A program made the translations under genes and the position numbers. Shown here in pieces: positions 56,042 to 64,000 of a stretch of 64,000 bases of DNA. The DNA comes from Amycolatopsis echigonensis. GTDB taxonomy: Bacteria; Actinomycetota; Actinomycetes; Mycobacteriales; Pseudonocardiaceae. The first letter of the stretch is position 1; each line of letters begins with the position of its first letter. The stretch lies in the NCBI RefSeq assembly GCF_014174495.1, contig NZ_JACJHR010000030.1:40984-104983 (forward strand). The letters run 5' to 3'. A model generated the notes under the pieces. It saw only the letters and a list, made by a program, of their open reading frames with translations, had not been told where the DNA came from and searched no databases.

Positions 56042-59000
56042 CTACCGCACGAGCCGCACGGTCAGCGGATGCTGCGTCGGCGGCGTCTGCACGGTTACCG
56101 TCCTGGTTGCGGCGTCCCAGGTCCAGCTTCCGCTCCGCCGCCCGTCCACGTACACCGCGGACGGTGCGGTGGCATTGGTGAACCGGACGGTCCAGGCTCG
56201 CTGCGTGGCACCGATCGCGAGCATTGCGGACTGGGGATTTTCCGTATAGCGCAAGGCAGTCGTGGTGCCCTTCGCGGACGGTGACTGTCCGTCGTCCTCG
56301 TAGAGGGTGAACGCACCGTCGTGGCCGCCAGCCACCGTGACGGTCGCGGCGGTCTGCGGATCATGCGCGTCGCCGGAGACGTTTCCGCCGCGGGTGACCA
56401 TGATTCCGCCCGAACGCACGAAGACCGGCATCGTGTCCAGGCCCGTGGTGATCTGTGCGGTGGTGCCGCCGCGGTAGGTCTTGCCGGTGAAGTAATCCGT
56501 CCAGTCGTTGCCCGGCGGGAACCAGACGCTCGTGGTCGCCGTGGTACCCGGACTGGTCGCGGGAGCCACGAGGACGTCCGGGCCGTACAGGTACTCCCCG
56601 CCGGCCTGGGCGTACGCCTCCTGCTGGTCCGGATATTGCAGGTACAGCGGCCGCACGAGCGGCATTCCGGTCGCGGTGGCCTGCTGCGCGAGCGTGTACG
56701 TGTACGGCACGAGATTCTCGCGCAGATTCAGGAATTTCGTCGCTGACGCGTCCGCGGCGGCTCCGTATTGCCAGGGCAACCGGTCGCTGTGGTTGGAGTG
56801 CAGCCGGTCGATCGGCTGGAACGTGCCGAGCTGCACCCAGCGCGCGTACAGGTCGTCCGGCAGCTTCGTGCTCCCGGGTTCCGTGCCCGGCTGCTGCAAC
56901 CCGCCGGTGTGGCCGCCGATGTCGTGGCTCACCGAAGCCAGTCCGGTCGCCGCGGATTCACCAGGGGTGTAGCCGACTTCGTAGGCCAGCGTTGCCCAGT
57001 CGGAAATGGTGTCTCCGGTGAAGTGCAGCGTGGTGCGCTTGTCCGCCCACGGTCCGGTCGGCACCGCAGTCGGCGAGCTGTACCCACCGGCTTGCAGCGA
57101 GCCGTACGCGCGGGAGAACGCGAAGCCGCGACCGCCGCGCTGAGCCGCGTCGTCGGCGTACTGCTGGTTGATCCACGCGTCCGGAGTGACGCCGGCCAGG
57201 CTCGATTTCGAGCTGTCACAACACCAATCCAGCCACCAGACGTCGTTGCCCTGCTGTTCCATCGTCCGGTGCAGGTCGAAATAGGCCCGCAGCTGGTCGG
57301 GGTCGCCGAAATCGAAGACGTAGCAGTCTTGTCCGCAACTGGGCTGCAGTTTGCCCTTCGCGGTGGCCTGCGCGGCCGGGAACTGCGGGTCGTCGGCGCG
57401 GATGCTCGGGTGGATGTTCAGCGTGGTGTGCAGGCCCTGGTCGTGTGCCCACTGGAAGAACGCCTTCGGGTCCGGGAAGCGGGTCGGGTCGATTTCCCAG
57501 CCGTTCCACCGGTCCGGCGATTTGAAGTCGGTGTCGACGACGAGCATGTCGAGCGGCACCTGCTGCGAACGGAACTTCGGCACGATCGTCTGCTGGAAGT
57601 CGGCGGCCGTGCGGTCGTAATACTCGGAATACCAGACTCCGTAGGCCCATCGGGGCAGCAGCAGCGACGGTCCGGTCAGCTGGGCCAGTTCACTCAGCGC
57701 GCGGCCGTAGTCCTGGCCGTAGCCGAAGACGTATCCGTCTTGGTAGTTCTCGCTGCTGGGCCGCTGGGTGACGACCTTGGTGCTCGGGTCGTACAGCGCC
57801 GAAGCGGTGTCGTCGAGCAGGGACCAGCCGTCCTGGTAGAGGATTCCGGGCGCGGAGACCGCACTTCCGTCTACGCCGTCGAGACCGCGTCGGTAACCGC
57901 CGAGCGGTGCGTGCGGAGCGAGCAGCACCGAATGCGCGGCGGTGACAGCGACGGTGTCGAGGTTGACGTGGCAATTCGAGTCCGAGCAGGACAGCGTGAC
58001 GGTGTTGGTGCCAGCCTTGAGTTTCACCGGGATCGCGGTGGTGCGCCACGAATTCCAGCTGCTGGTCGACGGCAGGGTCAGATTGGTGGGGGTGTCACCG
58101 GCTTGGAGCGTCAACGAGGTCGGCTGGGTTTGGCCGGAGACGGCGGTCGCGTCGGCGTAGCGCAGCTGTAGATCGTAGGCGCCATCGGCGGGAACGCCGG
58201 TGATCGTCAGCGCGTCGGCCGCGCCGGGACGCTCCATCCCTGCGAGGAAGGCCTTGCCGGAGTGGCCGTCGTGGTCGCTTGCCGGGTGTGCGCCGCCGGA
58301 CAGCGCGCCTTGCTCGGCCTCGCAGAGACCACCGAACGCGCACGTCGTCGGCGCTGGCGGCACCGGCTGTGGGTACGCGGCCCCGGGGTTGACCACGGCG
58401 AGGCTGTCGATGTTGACGTTGCCCGAGTCGGCGGTGCCGTGCTTGACGGTCACCTGGTGCTGCCCTGCGGGCAGGCTGATCGGCACAGTCGCGAGGGCCC
58501 AGGTGTCCCAGTCGGCGGTGGCCGGCAGTGAGATGGTGCGTGCGTTGGCGCCGTCCACGAGGACGCTGAGCGTGCGGGTCGTGTGCTGTCCGTCGCCGCC
58601 GGTGCCGTTGGCGTAGCGCAGATCCAGCTGGTAATCGCCGGAAGCGGTGGTCCGGAAGGCCAGGCTGTCGCCGGGGTTGATGAAGCCCGCCGCGAAGCCG
58701 TCGCCGGTGTAGCCCCGGTGGTCGCTGGCCACGCCTGGGCCGTTGAGCTGCAGTTGTTCCGCCTCGCAGAGGGTGCCGAGCGCGCAGACCGGAGTCAGCT
58801 TGCCCGCCCACGGCCGCGCGGTGACGTCCTGGCCGCCGGTACGCAGCTGGACGGTGAGGTTGTCGTCGGAGAACGCACCCGAGTCGAGCTTGTAGCGCAG
58901 CTGGACGGCGCTGGTCCGGATGGTCAGCCAGCCGTCGCGTTTTGTTGCGGTGTAAGGCGTTTTGGGGAAACTGCCGCGGCCGACCGCGTTGAACGTGCCG

Positions 59001-59188
59001 GCGTCGACGAACTTGGCGTCGCCCGCGTATTCGGTGCGGATGAGCGTCGGTGACAGGACTTCGAAGCGCGCTTGCCCGGCGGTCACCGCCTGTGGAGCGG
59101 CCTCGGCGACTCCCGTCGACACGAGGGTTCCAGCCATCGCGGTCACGGCCAGCAGCCGTACCAGTCTTCCTCGGAGCGAAGTTGCCAC
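56042..59188 (-). CDS. Secreted GH31 family alpha-glycosidase with two carbohydrate-binding modules
   Basis: 1048 residues. A Sec signal ends near AEAAPQ (32). The N-terminal GH31 beta part (FEVLSPTLIRTEYAGD) is interrupted by two CBM6/35-like modules, each beginning LCEAEQ (about 139-265 and 290-415). The catalytic barrel has WWLDWCC with nucleophile D654 and FTGDTISDW with acid/base D726, and SHDIGGHTGG. It would cleave alpha-xylosides or alpha-glucosides outside the cell. Start GTG 59188 is the only good one. The gene splits dnaX from ybaB-recR. Confidence 0.88.
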   Translation of the reverse strand: MATSLRGRLVRLLAVTAMAGTLVSTGVAEAAPQAVTAGQARFEVLSPTLIRTEYAGDAKFVDAGTFNAVGRGSFPKTPYTATKRDGWLTIRTSAVQLRYKLDSGAFSDDNLTVQLRTGGQDVTARPWAGKLTPVCALGTLCEAEQLQLNGPGVASDHRGYTGDGFAAGFINPGDSLAFRTTASGDYQLDLRYANGTGGDGQHTTRTLSVLVDGANARTISLPATADWDTWALATVPISLPAGQHQVTVKHGTADSGNVNIDSLAVVNPGAAYPQPVPPAPTTCAFGGLCEAEQGALSGGAHPASDHDGHSGKAFLAGMERPGAADALTITGVPADGAYDLQLRYADATAVSGQTQPTSLTLQAGDTPTNLTLPSTSSWNSWRTTAIPVKLKAGTNTVTLSCSDSNCHVNLDTVAVTAAHSVLLAPHAPLGGYRRGLDGVDGSAVSAPGILYQDGWSLLDDTASALYDPSTKVVTQRPSSENYQDGYVFGYGQDYGRALSELAQLTGPSLLLPRWAYGVWYSEYYDRTAADFQQTIVPKFRSQQVPLDMLVVDTDFKSPDRWNGWEIDPTRFPDPKAFFQWAHDQGLHTTLNIHPSIRADDPQFPAAQATAKGKLQPSCGQDCYVFDFGDPDQLRAYFDLHRTMEQQGNDVWWLDWCCDSSKSSLAGVTPDAWINQQYADDAAQRGGRGFAFSRAYGSLQAGGYSSPTAVPTGPWADKRTTLHFTGDTISDWATLAYEVGYTPGESAATGLASVSHDIGGHTGGLQQPGTEPGSTKLPDDLYARWVQLGTFQPIDRLHSNHSDRLPWQYGAAADASATKFLNLRENLVPYTYTLAQQATATGMPLVRPLYLQYPDQQEAYAQAGGEYLYGPDVLVAPATSPGTTATTSVWFPPGNDWTDYFTGKTYRGGTTAQITTGLDTMPVFVRSGGIMVTRGGNVSGDAHDPQTAATVTVAGGHDGAFTLYEDDGQSPSAKGTTTALRYTENPQSAMLAIGATQRAWTVRFTNATAPSAVYVDGRRSGSWTWDAATRTVTVQTPPTQHPLTVRLVR

Positions 59189-59293
59189 CGGCGCCTCCTC
59201 GACAGGTTTCCAGCGACGGTAGGTCGGAACCGATCAAGGGTGAAGACGGTGTCCGGTGTTCTGTCCGCTCAGTAGCCCTTTCGGCTCCCTGCG

Positions 59294-60142
59294 TCAGGAG
59301 CCGGCCAGGTACGCTTCGATCGCCTTCGCGATGGCCTGCGCGTAGTGCGCCCGACCCGCCGCCGACGACATCTGGCTGGCCTCGTCGGCGTTGCGCATGT
59401 TGCCGCATTCGACGAGCACGGCCGGTCGAGTGGACAGGTTGAGCCCGGCCAGGTCGTTCCGCGGCGAAAGACCCGCCGAGCCGATATAGGTGGAGGTCGG
59501 GAAGCCGTCGTCGCGGATTCCGTCGCGCATGGTGCGAGCCAGCTTCAGCGACGGTTCGCCCTGCGCCGCGTTCAACGGCGGTGCCGAATACGCGACGTGG
59601 AAGCCGTGCGCGGTCGGCGAAGTGGAGCCGTCGGCGTGGATCGACACCACCGCGTCGGCGTTCGCGTCGTTGCCGATCCGTGCGCGCTCGTCGACGCACG
59701 GGCCGACACCGGAGTCGTTCTGCCGCGTGTAGACGACCTTGATTCCCTTGGCCGCCAACGCGGTCCCGACCTCATGCGCGACCGCGAAGGTGAACGCGTG
59801 CTCGGTGTACCCGGCGTTGGTCGACGTGCCGGTCGTGTTGCACGGCTTCGTCTGTCCGCGTCCGGCGGGCACCTTCCGGTTGATCTCGTCGGGGTGCGAC
59901 GCGTTGCCGCCGTTGTGCCCGGGATCGAGCACCACGACCTTGCCCGACCCGACCGGCGGCACCGCGGAAGACGAAGACGGGCTCGAAGACGAGGACGGGG
60001 GCGGGCTGGAAGACGACGGGCTCGGCGTCGCGGAGGCGGCCGAGGACGTCGGCGCAGCGGCCGGTGACGGAGGCGTCTCGCCGCCGGAACACGCTGTGAG
60101 CAGCATCAGGCCGGTCAGCAGCGGGAGTGTCTTCGCTCGCAC
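59294..60142 (-). CDS. Lipoprotein N-acetylmuramoyl-L-alanine amidase (Amidase_3)
   Basis: 282 residues. Lipobox LLTACSG, a Ser/Pro linker of about 45 residues, and the Amidase_3 zinc domain: VVLDPGHNGG (His), TEHAFTFAVAHEV (Glu), VVSIHADGS (His) and VLVECGNMRN (catalytic Glu). It cuts the amide between MurNAc and L-Ala in peptidoglycan from the outer membrane face. GTG 60142 is chosen as the start just before KTLPLL; a TTG at 60163 is possible. It is divergent from ybaB with about 100 bases between starts. Confidence 0.88.
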   Translation of the reverse strand: MRAKTLPLLTGLMLLTACSGGETPPSPAAAPTSSAASATPSPSSSSPPPSSSSSPSSSSAVPPVGSGKVVVLDPGHNGGNASHPDEINRKVPAGRGQTKPCNTTGTSTNAGYTEHAFTFAVAHEVGTALAAKGIKVVYTRQNDSGVGPCVDERARIGNDANADAVVSIHADGSTSPTAHGFHVAYSAPPLNAAQGEPSLKLARTMRDGIRDDGFPTSTYIGSAGLSPRNDLAGLNLSTRPAVLVECGNMRNADEASQMSSAAGRAHYAQAIAKAIEAYLAGS

Positions 60143-60245
60143 GCGACCACGGTGCCACAGCACACGCGTGCCGCCAGGACGGACGCGCCGGGCGCGCGGC
60201 TACGCTGGGGAGGAACACCCAAACGCGGAAGGACCGAGTGCGATC

Positions 60246-60602
60246 ATGGTGCAACCCGGCGGCGGCGGCTTCGACCTGTCGCAGATCATGCAGCAGGCCC
60301 AGCAGATGCAGCAGAAGCTGGTGGAGGCCCAGGAGGAACTCGCCAGCACCGAGGTCACCGGCACCGCGGGCGGCGGCCTGGTCACCGCGACGGTGTCCGG
60401 CGACAGCCAGCTGAAGAGCCTCGTCATCGACCCGAAGGTGGTCGACCCGGACGACGTCGAAACCCTGGCCGACCTGGTGGTCGCCGCGGTGCGCGACGCG
60501 TCGGCGAGCGCGCAGAAGCTCACCGAACAGAAGCTGGGCCCGCTGGCGGGCGGCCTCGGCGGCGGCATGCCGGACCTCGGCAGCCTCGGCTTCGGCGGCT
60601 GA
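60246..60602 (+). CDS. ybaB: YbaB/EbfC family nucleoid-associated protein
   Basis: 118 residues: FDLSQIMQQAQQMQQKLVEA, QEELASTEVTGTAGGGLVTA, SLVIDPKVVDPDDVETLADL and VAAVRDASASAQKLTEQKLG, then a Gly-rich end. It binds DNA as a dimer and is almost always beside recR. recR starts three bases after its stop, so they share a transcript. ATG 60246 is preceded by GGAAGGA. Confidence 0.95.
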   Translation: MVQPGGGGFDLSQIMQQAQQMQQKLVEAQEELASTEVTGTAGGGLVTATVSGDSQLKSLVIDPKVVDPDDVETLADLVVAAVRDASASAQKLTEQKLGPLAGGLGGGMPDLGSLGFGG

Positions 60603-60605
60603 CAC

Positions 60606-61202
60606 TTGTACGAGGGTGTCGTCCAGGACCTGATCGACGAACTGGGGCGGTTGCCCGGCGTCGGTCCGAAGAGTGCCCAGCGCATCGCGTTCCACCTGCT
60701 GGCCGCCGACCCCGCGGACATCGCGCGGCTGCAGGACGTGCTCGGCAAGGTCAAGGAAGGCGTGCAGTTCTGCGAGATCTGCGGCAACGTCTCGGAGCAG
60801 GAAACCTGCCGCATCTGCCGCGACGAACGCCGCGACCTCACGGTGATCTGCGTGGTCGAGGAGCCGAAGGACGTGCTGGCGGTCGAGCGGACCCGCGAGT
60901 TCAAGGGCCGCTACCACGTGCTGGGCGGCGCGCTGGACCCGCTGTCCGGGATCGGCCCGGAGCAGCTGCGGATGCGTGAGCTGCTGAAGCGCATCGGCGA
61001 GGCGGACGTCCGCGAGATCATCATCGCGACGGACCCGAACACCGAGGGCGAGGCGACCGCGACGTACCTGGTGCGGATGCTGCGCGATTTCCCGGGGCTT
61101 TCGGTGACGCGGCTGGCGTCCGGACTGCCGATGGGCGGGGACCTGGAGTTCGCGGACGAATTGACCCTAGGCCGAGCACTCTCCGGCCGCCGAGCGTTGT
61201 AA
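60606..61202 (+). CDS. recR: Recombination mediator RecR
   Basis: 198 residues. HhH region RLPGVGPKSAQRIAFHLL, zinc finger CEICGNVSEQETCRIC, and Toprim domain (VICVVEEPKDVLAVERT, EIIIATDPNTEGEATATYLV) are complete. It works with RecO to load RecA at gaps. The start is TTG 60606, three bases after the ybaB stop, giving MYEGVVQDLIDELGRLP as in the family. A strong hairpin lies 17 bases after the stop. Confidence 0.96.
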   Translation: MYEGVVQDLIDELGRLPGVGPKSAQRIAFHLLAADPADIARLQDVLGKVKEGVQFCEICGNVSEQETCRICRDERRDLTVICVVEEPKDVLAVERTREFKGRYHVLGGALDPLSGIGPEQLRMRELLKRIGEADVREIIIATDPNTEGEATATYLVRMLRDFPGLSVTRLASGLPMGGDLEFADELTLGRALSGRRAL

Positions 61203-61218
61203 ATCCGTCGTCCTCAAT

Positions 61219-61251
61219 GCCGACGCGATCCGAAAGCGGGATCGCGTCGGC
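61219..61251. terminator. Terminator between recR and the epimerase
   Basis: GCCGACGCGATCC (61219-61231) and GGATCGCGTCGGC (61239-61251) form 13 perfect pairs around GAAAGCG. It serves both convergent genes. Confidence 0.8.
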
Positions 61252-61279
61252 TTGACTGCGATCCCGCCCGCGTCAAACT

Positions 61280-62377
61280 TCAGCAGTAACCCAGCTGTGC
61301 CAACGAGTTCACCACGATGTCCGACGGGTGGTACTTGTCCATCCAGGACTCCCCGCGGCGATGCTGGTACGTGTCCAGGAATTCCCGCAGCCGATCCCCG
61401 CGCATTTCGGTCAGGATGACGTTCTCGCCGATTCCCACGTGCCGTTCGGTGCGGGCCCGGTGGACCGCGCACGGCAGGCCCAGGTAGCCGCATTCCTCCT
61501 GCAATCCGCCGGAATCCGTGACCACGTACTCGGCTCGCGCGACCAGCGGCAGGAACTTCAGGTACCGCATTTTCGGCTGCGCGATGAACTTGTCGTCGAA
61601 CAGATTGTCCAGGCCCAGCGCCCGGATCTTCTCCCGCTCCGGCGCGCCGGCCATGTACAGGATCGGCATCTTGCGGCTCTGCTCGCGCAGGATTTCCAGC
61701 ACCTCGCGGTATTTGTCCGCGCGCGACACCAGTTCGAAGCGGTGCAGCGTCGCCAGGCCGAACTTCTCCGGCAGGCCCGGCACGTCCAGCGGCTGGTCGA
61801 CGACCTGGCGCATCGAGTCGATCGCCGTGTTCGCTTCGGTGTTCACCACGACGCCGCGGGCGTTGCGAAGGTTGTGCACCTCGCGCTCGCTCGGCGAGAA
61901 GTGGAGGTCCACGAGTTTCCCGGCGATTTTGCGGTTCAGTTCCTCCGGCAGCGGCGACAGGATGCTGCCCGACCGCGTGCCCGCCTCGATGTGCCCGACG
62001 CGGGCCTTCAGGATCTTCTTGCCGATCAACGCACCGTACGGCGTGGTGAACGTGTCGCCGTGCACCAGCACCAGCGGCGGGCGGCCGTCCGCGGTCAGCC
62101 GGGCGCGGAGTTCGGCGCGGCGGCTCCAGGCGGTGCGCATGACCTGCGCGGCCCAGCCGGGGACCTGCGCGGGCGATTCGAGGTTGTGCGCCCGTTCCCG
62201 CGGCACGAACCACAGCGCGGGTTCCGGCAGCCGCAAATCCGAGAGCACGTCCGCGACCTCGTCCACGTGCTGCGCGGTGAACCAGATCTCCGGTTTCGCG
62301 CCGCGCTCGGCGACGCGGTGGAACACCGGCGCGATTTTGATCAGTTCCGCGGTGGTGCCGACAATGAACGAAATCAC
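61280..62377 (-). CDS. UDP-N-acetylglucosamine 2-epimerase family protein
   Basis: 365 residues. Landmarks are SFIVGTTAELIKIAPVFHRV, VHGDTFTT, GHIEAGTRSG, PEELNRKIAGKL, TLHRFE, and VTDSGGLQEECGYLGLPCAV near the C-terminus, the epimerase/GT-B catalytic and UDP-binding residues. It interconverts UDP-GlcNAc and UDP-ManNAc for surface glycans. GTG 62377 is the start. It is divergent from the glycosyltransferase. Confidence 0.88.
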   Translation of the reverse strand: MISFIVGTTAELIKIAPVFHRVAERGAKPEIWFTAQHVDEVADVLSDLRLPEPALWFVPRERAHNLESPAQVPGWAAQVMRTAWSRRAELRARLTADGRPPLVLVHGDTFTTPYGALIGKKILKARVGHIEAGTRSGSILSPLPEELNRKIAGKLVDLHFSPSEREVHNLRNARGVVVNTEANTAIDSMRQVVDQPLDVPGLPEKFGLATLHRFELVSRADKYREVLEILREQSRKMPILYMAGAPEREKIRALGLDNLFDDKFIAQPKMRYLKFLPLVARAEYVVTDSGGLQEECGYLGLPCAVHRARTERHVGIGENVILTEMRGDRLREFLDTYQHRRGESWMDKYHPSDIVVNSLAQLGYC

Positions 62378-62488
62378 CGTGGATTACCCCATCTCCGGGC
62401 CGGCCGCAGCCGGGTGAACAGCAGATCAACGACGAGGGCCGGGATGCTGTGCGCTCCGTCCCGGCCGGTACAGGGTAGCCTCGCCGGG

Positions 62489-63508
62489 GTGAGTGCGATT
62501 CCGCCCCTCCCGTCGCTCAGCGTCGTGATTCCGGTCTACAACGAGCAGGACTGGATCGACCGCAGCGTCGGCGCGCTCATCGCCTCGGCCGAGGCGGCAC
62601 GGTGGCCGGTGGAAATCCTCGTCGTGGACGACGGGAGCACCGACGGCACGCCCGCCCGGCTCGCCCAGTTGCGCGACCAGCACGGCATCACCGTGCTGAG
62701 CCAGGCCAACAGCGGCCGGTTCGAGGCCCGCCGGACCGGGTTGGCGAAGGCATCCGGAGAATGGGTGCTGCTGCTGGACAGCCGCGTGATCGTGGACGTC
62801 GGCAGCCTCGGTTTCCTGCGCGACCAGCTGACCGGGCATCCCGAACGCACGGCCTGGAACGGCCACATCACCGTCGCGTCCGAGAACAATCCCTACGCCG
62901 GTTTCATGGCCGGGCTCGTCGCATTCTCGTGGCGCAAGTACTTCGCGAATCCGAAGCTGACGTCGTTCGGCATCGAGGAATTCGACCTGTACCCGAAGGG
63001 CACCGGATTTTTCTGCGCCCGCCGCGATCTGCTCGACGGTTCCGTCGCCGCTTTCGCCTCGTTGTTCGACGACGTCCGGCTGGCCAGCGACGACACCCGC
63101 ATGCTGCGCTGGATCGCCGAACGCGCGCGCATTCACCTGTCCCCGCAGTTCTCCGGGACCTACCACGGCCGCGATTCGCTCGAGAAGTTCTGGGCGCAGT
63201 CGTTCTTCCGCGGCACCACGTACGTGGATTCCTACCTCGGTTCCCCCGGTCCGGCGCGCACCGCGCTGTTCGGCGCGCTCGCGGTCGGCGCGGTCGGCGC
63301 CGGGCTGGCCGTGAAGAAGCCGAAAACGACTGCCGCGCTCGGGATCGCCGGGTCGGCGGCGGCCGCCGCGGCGGTCAAGAAGTGCGGGGCCAGCACCGCC
63401 GAGGCGCGTGCGGTCGGCACCTTGCTGCCGGTGTTCGCGGCCGGATTCGGCGCGGGTGTGTTCCGCGGTTTGTACCTCGCGTCTCGCGCCCGGCTGCGGC
63501 GCCGATGA
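62489..63508 (+). CDS. Family 2 glycosyltransferase with C-terminal membrane segment
   Basis: 339 residues. The GT-A core has SVVIPVYNEQDWIDRSVGAL, ILVVDDGSTDGT, and LLLDSRVIV at the DxD position. Conserved FDLYPKGTGFFCARRDLLDG is followed by a late DDTRMLRWIAE. Two or three hydrophobic segments end the protein (TALFGALAVGAVGAGLAV, VFAAGFGAGVFRGLYLA). It would transfer a nucleotide sugar at the inner membrane. GTG 62489 begins MSAIPPLPSLSVV. Its stop overlaps the next ATG (ATGA), so it is coupled to the flippase-like gene. Confidence 0.87.
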   Translation: MSAIPPLPSLSVVIPVYNEQDWIDRSVGALIASAEAARWPVEILVVDDGSTDGTPARLAQLRDQHGITVLSQANSGRFEARRTGLAKASGEWVLLLDSRVIVDVGSLGFLRDQLTGHPERTAWNGHITVASENNPYAGFMAGLVAFSWRKYFANPKLTSFGIEEFDLYPKGTGFFCARRDLLDGSVAAFASLFDDVRLASDDTRMLRWIAERARIHLSPQFSGTYHGRDSLEKFWAQSFFRGTTYVDSYLGSPGPARTALFGALAVGAVGAGLAVKKPKTTAALGIAGSAAAAAAVKKCGASTAEARAVGTLLPVFAAGFGAGVFRGLYLASRARLRRR

Positions 63509-64000
63509 GCGTGGCGGACACCGGCGCGGCGGCCAACGGGGTCGTCCGGGACACCCATCGCACCGCGGGCAAGCTCGGCGGTTCGCTGATCGCGGCGATC
63601 ATCCTCGGCTACGTCCTCACCGTCGCCTGCGCGCGGCTGCTGCCCCCGGACCAGTACGCCACCTTCCTCACGTTCTGGGGCCTCCTGATGGGGCTCGGCA
63701 GTGCGTTGTCCCCGCTGGAGCAGGAGCTCTCCCGGCAGTCCGCGACGGCCGCGCTGACCGGCGGCGTCGCGGGCCGCGGCGCGCTGCGCGCGGTGGTCGT
63801 CTCCGCGGCGGCCGCGGCGGCGTTCGGGCTGGCGCTGCTCATCCCGCCGATCAACGACCGGCTGTTCCACGGCACCGGGGAACTCGCGCTGGTGGTGCTG
63901 GCCGGCGGGGTCGCGTTCGCCTGCCAGTTCGGCGTCCGCGGCCTGCTGATCGGCCAGCACCAGGTCAAGCACTTCGCCGGGCTGATCGTCGCCGAACCGG
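63505..64000 (+). CDS. Polysaccharide flippase-like membrane protein, N-terminal part (runs off the window)
   Basis: 165 codons are visible and open to the end. After a short polar start (MSVADTGAAANGVVRDTHRT) come paired hydrophobic helices: AGKLGGSLIAAIILGYVLTV, YATFLTFWGLLMGLGSALSP, AVVVSAAAAAAFGLALLIPP and LALVVLAGGVAFACQFGVRG. EQELSRQSATAAL and GQHQVKHFAGLI recall MATE/Wzx-type lipid-linked glycan flippases. ATG 63505 overlaps the glycosyltransferase stop by four bases. Fits as exporter for the glycan made by its two neighbours, inferred from position. Confidence 0.65.
   Translation, partial: MSVADTGAAANGVVRDTHRTAGKLGGSLIAAIILGYVLTVACARLLPPDQYATFLTFWGLLMGLGSALSPLEQELSRQSATAALTGGVAGRGALRAVVVSAAAAAAFGLALLIPPINDRLFHGTGELALVVLAGGVAFACQFGVRGLLIGQHQVKHFAGLIVAEP

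Overview
The window looks like chromosome from a high-GC actinomycete of the Pseudonocardiaceae, most like Amycolatopsis. This is inferred from gene content and style: strong GC third-position bias, GTG and TTG starts, 1- and 4-base stop/start overlaps, EspG/PPE-like/DUF3558 secretion genes, a conservon, a small SRP RNA beside dnaX, a ybaB-recR pair, LGFP repeats and several families of perfect palindromes between genes. No species call is possible without a database search.

Layout. 1-5.4 kb: end of a DUF2339-type membrane protein, a terminator, an F420/PPOX-type enzyme, a Cu/Zn SOD-like exported protein, a DUF6328 membrane protein with an expanded low-complexity N-terminus, and a Tat-exported phosphoesterase. 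5.4-6.7 kb is repetitive and appears to hold no gene. 6.7-17.5 kb: Lrp regulator and permease, lysA, an ECF sigma factor with a SnoaL tail, a DapA-family enzyme, a methyltransferase, an M20 hydrolase, the tadA pair, tRNA-Ser(CGA), a second methyltransferase and two coupled helical-protein genes. 17.5-23.5 kb: TauD-type dioxygenase, a decayed TetR/hydrolase patch, a CapA-like protein and a secreted nuclease.

23.6-27.2 kb is a compact minus-strand operon: two related small helical proteins, a large FtsK/SpoIIIE-type ATPase and a coiled-coil protein. It resembles a minimal type VII-like export unit. 28.1-32.1 kb is a small integrated element bounded by a 56-bp repeat of the tRNA-Ser(GGA) 3' part. 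It has paired arm-type repeats at both ends, a shattered integrase end, and an ESX-type cargo (EspG, PPE-like protein, DUF3558 lipoprotein, helical protein).

32.2-36.2 kb: a PP2C phosphatase divergent from an N6-DNA-methylase gene that is followed by a soluble Ser/Thr kinase. This looks like a methylation module under phospho-control. 36.4-49.3 kb: an L,D-transpeptidase, a sugar-dehydrogenase-like protein with PKD and LGFP repeats, a 3-hydroxyacyl-CoA dehydrogenase, a TetR/deazaflavin enzyme pair with paired operators, a two-component system flanked by two membrane proteins sharing FGGPGG tracts, and a PLP dehydratase.

49.6-52.8 kb is a conservon with cvnA, cvnB and cvnD but no cvnC. 52.8-61.2 kb: SRP RNA, dnaX, a GH31 glycosidase with two CBMs, a lipoprotein amidase, ybaB and recR. 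The last 2.7 kb begins a cell-surface glycan region: UDP-GlcNAc 2-epimerase, family 2 glycosyltransferase and the start of a flippase-like membrane protein that runs off the window.
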